5,588 bases of DNA from Acidimicrobiia bacterium. Lineage in GTDB: Bacteria; Actinomycetota; Acidimicrobiia; Acidimicrobiales; Ilumatobacteraceae. Location: positions 1-5,588 of the forward strand of contig JACCUL010000493.1 of assembly GCA_013811855.1 (NCBI GenBank), written 5' to 3'. Both the position numbers and the translations under genes were made by a program. Positions 5,149 to 5,588 of this stretch are shown in pieces. Each line of letters begins with the position of its first letter. The first letter of the stretch is position 1. The notes beneath the pieces are model-generated. The model had not been told where the DNA came from. It was given only the letters and a program-made list of their open reading frames with translations, and did not search any database.

Positions 5149-5588
5149 TCCGTCGCCGCCTCTGGGCGTCGCTCATCGGCATCGTCGTCGTCGCCGTCGG
5201 TGTTCTCGCCCTCAACCTCGGTTTCGGCAACGTCCCCGTCCTCGGTCTCGACCTGCGCGGCGGGGTCTCGGTCATCCTGCGGCCCGAAGCCGGCGCCACC
5301 GAGGACGACATGCTGGTCATCCGCGACCTCGTGCGCGACCAACTCGAGATCACCGGCATCGCCGAGCCCGACGTGCGCGTCGAGGGGCTCAACCTGATCG
5401 TCGACCTGCCCGGCGTCGAAGACCAGGAGCAGGCGCTCGACGACGCGGACGTGGCCGGCATCGTCACGCTGCGCCCGGTGTTCGGGTGCGCCGGCCCCGT
5501 CGATCCGTCGGCCACGACCGTCCCAGGGAGCGCGCCGACGGGCAGCGCGCCGGGCACCGCCACCGCGCCGGGGAGTACGACGCCGGGC
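5145..5588 (+). CDS. secD: protein translocase subunit SecD, N-terminal part (3' end outside window)
   Basis: The first 148 codons are present and open to the right edge. SecD, with SecF, is an RND-type membrane partner of SecYEG that uses the proton gradient to pull exported proteins across the membrane. A basic start, MIRRRLW, precedes the first membrane segment (about 8-27). The conserved LGLDLRGGVSVIL (33-45) follows, and then the start of the first periplasmic domain, with ITGIAEPDVRVEGLNLIVDLPG (69-90) and a TLRPVF strand (108-113). From about residue 121 the protein becomes a Pro/Gly/Ala/Ser/Thr-rich stretch with repeated GSAP and APG units, a probable flexible insert in the periplasmic domain, continuing past the window. 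The ATG overlaps the yajC stop by four bases; GAGGG directly abuts it, too close to be a normal Shine-Dalgarno, so coupling to yajC is likely. The later membrane segments lie outside the window. Confidence 0.95.
   Translation, partial: MIRRRLWASLIGIVVVAVGVLALNLGFGNVPVLGLDLRGGVSVILRPEAGATEDDMLVIRDLVRDQLEITGIAEPDVRVEGLNLIVDLPGVEDQEQALDDADVAGIVTLRPVFGCAGPVDPSATTVPGSAPTGSAPGTATAPGSTTPG

Noticed and set aside
5505..5588. Repetitive GC-rich sequence at the right edge as a possible DNA repeat array
   Set aside because: The units are short, imperfect and in frame with secD; a low-complexity protein linker explains them better than a DNA-level element.

Overview
The window is strongly G+C-rich (roughly 70% by eye) and packed with housekeeping genes. 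The order ruvC-ruvA-ruvB, then queA-tgt, then yajC-secD, the frequent GTG/TTG starts, the 4-8 base gene overlaps and the weak Shine-Dalgarno sequences suggest a high-GC actinobacterium. My best guess is a lineage near Acidimicrobiia, by inference only. No marker gene here settles the taxonomy.

Layout: (1) Bases 1-1739, + strand: the end of ruvC, then complete ruvA and ruvB, all overlapping, forming the RuvABC Holliday-junction branch-migration and resolution operon. (2) Bases 1768-2478, - strand: a dienelactone-hydrolase-family alpha/beta hydrolase that converges on ruvB and diverges from queA. (3) Bases 2522-4693, + strand: queA and tgt, two steps of queuosine modification of tRNA. (4) Bases 4753-5588, + strand: yajC and the first 148 codons of secD, accessory subunits of the Sec translocon; secD runs off the right edge, and secF would be expected next. 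No intergenic stretch exceeds 60 bases.

How they work together: RuvA and RuvB drive branch migration and RuvC cuts the junction. Tgt puts preQ1 into tRNA and QueA then adds the epoxycyclopentanediol from S-adenosylmethionine. YajC and SecD(F) assist protein export. The queA-tgt-yajC-secD order is a well-known conserved neighbourhood. The hydrolase is the only gene out of place.

I see no CRISPR array, mobile element, tRNA, rRNA or toxin-antitoxin pair, and no convincing undescribed system. The most interesting parts are regulatory. Three gene starts lie 7-8 bases downstream of a -10-like hexamer, suggesting leaderless mRNAs. The queA/hydrolase promoters appear to overlap within 43 bases. A 13-bp direct repeat with a matching inverted arm surrounds the tgt-yajC junction. 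At protein level, Tgt has an unusual glutamine in its catalytic loop and the hydrolase lacks the arginines expected of a true dienelactone hydrolase.
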